Shown here: one piece after another, positions 4,085 to 6,256 of the stretch
How positions within the stretch are numbered: the stretch's first letter is position 1
How the letters are laid out: the number at the start of each line of letters is the position of its first letter
DNA from: Pseudomonadota bacterium
GTDB lineage: Bacteria; BMS3Abin14
Assembly: GCA_030636965.1 (NCBI GenBank)
Contig: DAOVVW010000057.1
Location: forward strand, 1 to 6,256
Direction of reading: 5' to 3'
Length of the DNA stretch: 6,256 nucleotides
Program-made: the position numbers and the translations under genes
Notes under the pieces: model-generated
Database searches by the model: none
Told to the model about the DNA's origin: nothing
Seen by the model: only the letters and a program-made list of their open reading frames with translations

Positions 4085-5035
4085 GTGAAAAAGTTACTGG
4101 TATTAGCGTTTGTTCTGGTGATTGCAGCAAGCTGTGCAGTGCAGCCTGGGCAAAAAAGCTACACGGTTTCCGTGAATCAGATCGTAGAACATCCAGCTCT
4201 GGATGCCGTGAGGAATGGTTTTCAGGACACCCTGAAGGAAAAGGGTTACGATATTAAATACAATGTCCACATAGCCCAGGGTAATATCTCTACGGCCAAC
4301 CTGATCGCCCGCCAGATACTGGGTGAGAAGCCTGATCTTGTGCTGGCGATTGCCACCCCGACAGCGCAGGCGTGCGCCCAGGTGATCAAGAAAATCCCTA
4401 TCCTGATCACTGCTGTAACTGATCCTGTGGGAGCGGGTCTGGTGGACAGCCTGGAGAAACCGGGAGGTAATATTTCAGGGATGACTGACATGAGCCCGGT
4501 GGACCGACAGGTGGATCTCATCAGGGAATTTATACCTGGCATTAAAAAGCTGGGGATCATATATAATTCCGGGGAGTCAAATTCCATCAGCATATTAAAG
4601 GTTTTAAAAGAGGTCTCCTCTGCCCGTGGCATTACTGTCGAAGAGGCGACTGTTACTAACTCAAGCGGGGTCACTCAGGCGGCAAAAAGTCTTGTCGGCA
4701 GGGTCGAGGCTATTTACATCCCCACTGACAACACTGTCGTTTCTGTATTTGAGGCCATAACCAAGGTCGCCGCGGAAAATGACCTGCCTCTTTTTGCGGC
4801 CGATGTGGATTCGGTTCCCAGGGGGGCAGTTGCGGCTCTGGCTATAGACTATTACAGGATGGGCCGTCAGACTGGTGAAATGGCAGCAAGAGTCCTGGGG
4901 GGAGCCGACACGGCGACAATGCCGGTTGAGACCCTGAAGGATCTGAAATTGTACCTGAACCTGAAATCAGCAGCTGATATGGGCATCAGCGTGCCCGATT
5001 CAGTACGTAAAAGAGCCGACAAGATAATCGAGTAA
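4085..5035 (+). CDS. ABC importer substrate-binding lipoprotein (TrpX-type, ABC_sub_bind family)
   Basis: Exported ligand-binding component of the importer encoded with the next two genes; 316 residues, usual for the family. The N-terminus is a lipoprotein signal: KK, a hydrophobic run, then AAS before C17, the likely lipidated residue. The mature part is a two-lobed periplasmic-binding fold with family marks EHPALDAVRNGF (35-46), ATPTAQA (90-96), TDPVGAGLV (112-120), PGGNISG (126-132), IPTDNTVVS (212-220) and YRMGRQTGEMAARVL (257-271). Relatives in streptococci (TrpX) are linked to tryptophan uptake and others are annotated for tyrosine or unknown ligands, so the substrate here is not established. 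No T-box or leader peptide was found upstream. The start codon is GTG. An 85-nt gap with a small hairpin separates it from the permease gene. Confidence 0.93.
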   Translation: MKKLLVLAFVLVIAASCAVQPGQKSYTVSVNQIVEHPALDAVRNGFQDTLKEKGYDIKYNVHIAQGNISTANLIARQILGEKPDLVLAIATPTAQACAQVIKKIPILITAVTDPVGAGLVDSLEKPGGNISGMTDMSPVDRQVDLIREFIPGIKKLGIIYNSGESNSISILKVLKEVSSARGITVEEATVTNSSGVTQAAKSLVGRVEAIYIPTDNTVVSVFEAITKVAAENDLPLFAADVDSVPRGAVAALAIDYYRMGRQTGEMAARVLGGADTATMPVETLKDLKLYLNLKSAADMGISVPDSVRKRADKIIE

Positions 5036-5055
5036 ACAGGTATCTATCAACCTGT
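5036..5055 (+). repeat. Small hairpin immediately after the binding-protein stop
   Basis: ACAGGT (5036-5041) pairs with ACCTGT (5050-5055) around an 8-nt loop, starting at the base after the stop. With no T-run it is not a strong terminator. It could cause partial processing or 3'-end protection that lets the binding protein exceed the membrane components, as in many importers. Confidence 0.45.
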
Positions 5056-5120
5056 CCGGTCAATCAGGGGGACGTTATCTTCATCGTACCCTCGATCGTT
5101 ACTAGAGGCTTTCTCAAGAG

Positions 5121-6005
5121 ATGACCTGGTACGCTTTTTCGGGGGCATTAGAGCAGGGATTTGCCTACGGCCTGATGGTCCTTGGGGTCTATTTGACTTT
5201 CAGGATCCTTGATTTCCCGGACCTGACCGTTGACGGTAGCCTGCCCCTGGGCGCAGCTGTGAGTGCTGTGGCCATTACAAAAGGCATCGATCCTTACATA
5301 TCTCTCCTCCTGGCTCTCGCGGCGGGTTTCGTTGCCGGCATGGTAACCGGCATTCTCAATACCAAGTTCAAGATACTGCATCTTCTTGCGTCGATCCTCA
5401 CCATGATCGCCCTTTATTCAATAAATATACGGATAATGGGAAGGCCGAATATGACTCTCCTGGGAAAGAGTACTATTCTCGACCCCTTTTATGCCCGTGG
5501 TATGGAGGCATCCATCGCAGCGCCTATTCTGTTCGGTGGTATATCCCTCCTGGCGGTGGGCTTCCTGATGTGGTTCCTCCATACAGAGGTGGGCCTCGCA
5601 ATTCTTGCAACCGGGGACAACAAACAGATGATAACCAGCCAGGGAGTCAATACTCACAACGTCATAATCTTCGGCGTAGGGCTCTCGAATGCCCTGGTGG
5701 CTCTTTCAGGCGCCATGATCTGCCAGAATCAGGGCGCTGCGGATGTAAATATGGGAGTCGGAACCATCGTGGCAGGCCTGGCATCGGTGATCATAGGTGA
5801 GACAGTGGTCGGAGACAGGAGCATTAAAAGGGCGGTGATCGCTGCTCTCATGGGGTCCATTATCTACAGGCTTGCTATAGCTTTTGCCCTGGGGCTCAAG
5901 CTGGGTAAATTCTCCTTTTCCCCCAGTGACCTTAACCTGGTCACAGCTCTCCTGGTAGTGGCCGCTTTAACCTTGCCGAGAGTCAGGCAGAGGCTCAGAA
6001 TCTGA
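5121..6005 (+). CDS. ABC importer permease (LivH/TrpY-type, BPD_transp_2 fold)
   Basis: Inner-membrane channel subunit of 294 residues with about eight or nine hydrophobic segments. The N-terminal RILDFPDLTVDGSLPLGAA (28-46) is a signature of the permeases that accompany TrpX-type binding proteins. The cytoplasmic loop HTEVGLAILATGDNKQMITSQGVN (154-177) corresponds to the ATPase-contacting loop of LivH-type permeases. The C-terminus ends in a basic RVRQRLRI. The first in-frame start after an upstream TAG is the ATG at 5121. Its ribosome-binding site is weak: AGAGG lies 12 nt away, and AAGAG is too close. Expression may therefore be lower than that of the binding protein. Its stop overlaps the ATPase start (TGATG). 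Confidence 0.93.
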   Translation: MTWYAFSGALEQGFAYGLMVLGVYLTFRILDFPDLTVDGSLPLGAAVSAVAITKGIDPYISLLLALAAGFVAGMVTGILNTKFKILHLLASILTMIALYSINIRIMGRPNMTLLGKSTILDPFYARGMEASIAAPILFGGISLLAVGFLMWFLHTEVGLAILATGDNKQMITSQGVNTHNVIIFGVGLSNALVALSGAMICQNQGAADVNMGVGTIVAGLASVIIGETVVGDRSIKRAVIAALMGSIIYRLAIAFALGLKLGKFSFSPSDLNLVTALLVVAALTLPRVRQRLRI

Positions 6006-6256
6006 TGATCTCTATGGGCGACATCACAAAATATTTCCACAGAGGTAGCATCAATGAGATCCTGGCCCTGGAAGGTGTTTCTCTGGATGTAAAAAAGGGT
6101 GATTTCATAACTATAATCGGCTCCAACGGGGCCGGGAAATCTACCCTCCTTAACTGTCTCGCCGGCTGCTTTCCTCCTGACTCCGGATCAATTTCAGTGG
6201 ATGAAAAGGACGTTACTGCCTGGCCCGAGCACAAACGGGCCGGCTTTATCGGCAGG
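6005..6256 (+). CDS. ABC importer ATP-binding protein (TrpZ/LivG-type), 3' end outside window
   Basis: The first 84 residues of the ATPase that powers the importer from the cytoplasmic face. The Walker A motif GSNGAGKST (39-47, K45) and the following LLNCLAGCFPPDSGSISVDEKDVT match amino-acid-type ABC ATPases. The Q-loop, signature and Walker B motifs lie beyond the right edge. The ATG at 6005-6007 shares one base with the permease stop TGA (6003-6005), which implies translational coupling, as no strong ribosome-binding site is present. An ATG at 6014 (M4) is an alternative start. Confidence 0.95.
   Translation, partial: MISMGDITKYFHRGSINEILALEGVSLDVKKGDFITIIGSNGAGKSTLLNCLAGCFPPDSGSISVDEKDVTAWPEHKRAGFIGR

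Overview
This window looks like ordinary bacterial chromosome, with seven or eight housekeeping-type genes and well-formed control regions. It contains no phage, transposase, rRNA, tRNA or CRISPR. The organism appears Gram-negative-like: it has a PfkB close to the E. coli enzyme, a SlyD, a SixA-type phosphatase and a lipoprotein substrate-binding protein. GC content is roughly balanced, Shine-Dalgarno sequences are strong (GGAGGAGGT, AAGGAGGT, GAGGAGG) and TTG and GTG starts are used. The mix would fit an uncultured Desulfobacterota-like lineage, but that placement is a guess.

Layout. (1) Positions 1-1346, minus strand: a two-gene metal operon of a ZnT9-like CDF cation transporter followed 2 nt later by a ferritin-like protein that runs off the left edge. 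(2) Positions 1347-1700: a 354-bp gap between divergent genes. It holds two large imperfect hairpins whose loops are related to each other in inverted orientation, and it is the most unusual stretch in the window. (3) Positions 1701-2630, plus strand: pfkB (6-phosphofructokinase II). The TTG start gives exactly the 309-residue length of E. coli PfkB. (4) Positions 2808-3290, plus strand: slyD (FKBP-type prolyl isomerase with a short His/Cys tail), behind a good sigma70-type promoter. (5) Positions 3316-3801, minus strand: a SixA-like phosphohistidine phosphatase, convergent with slyD. (6) Positions 3802-4084: a 283-bp divergent control region with back-to-back promoters and palindromes. (7) Positions 4085-6256, plus strand: an ABC importer operon of substrate-binding lipoprotein, LivH-type permease and ATPase, of the TrpX/TrpY/TrpZ type. 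The ATPase overlaps the permease stop by one base and runs off the right edge.

How the genes fit together. The CDF and ferritin-like genes are probably co-translated and deal with a divalent metal, by export plus binding or oxidation. The importer genes form one transcription unit. pfkB, slyD and sixA look like independent single-gene units. I found no convincing new multi-gene system. The best candidates for something undescribed are the twin-hairpin element at 1463-1639 and the tight CDF/ferritin-like pairing.
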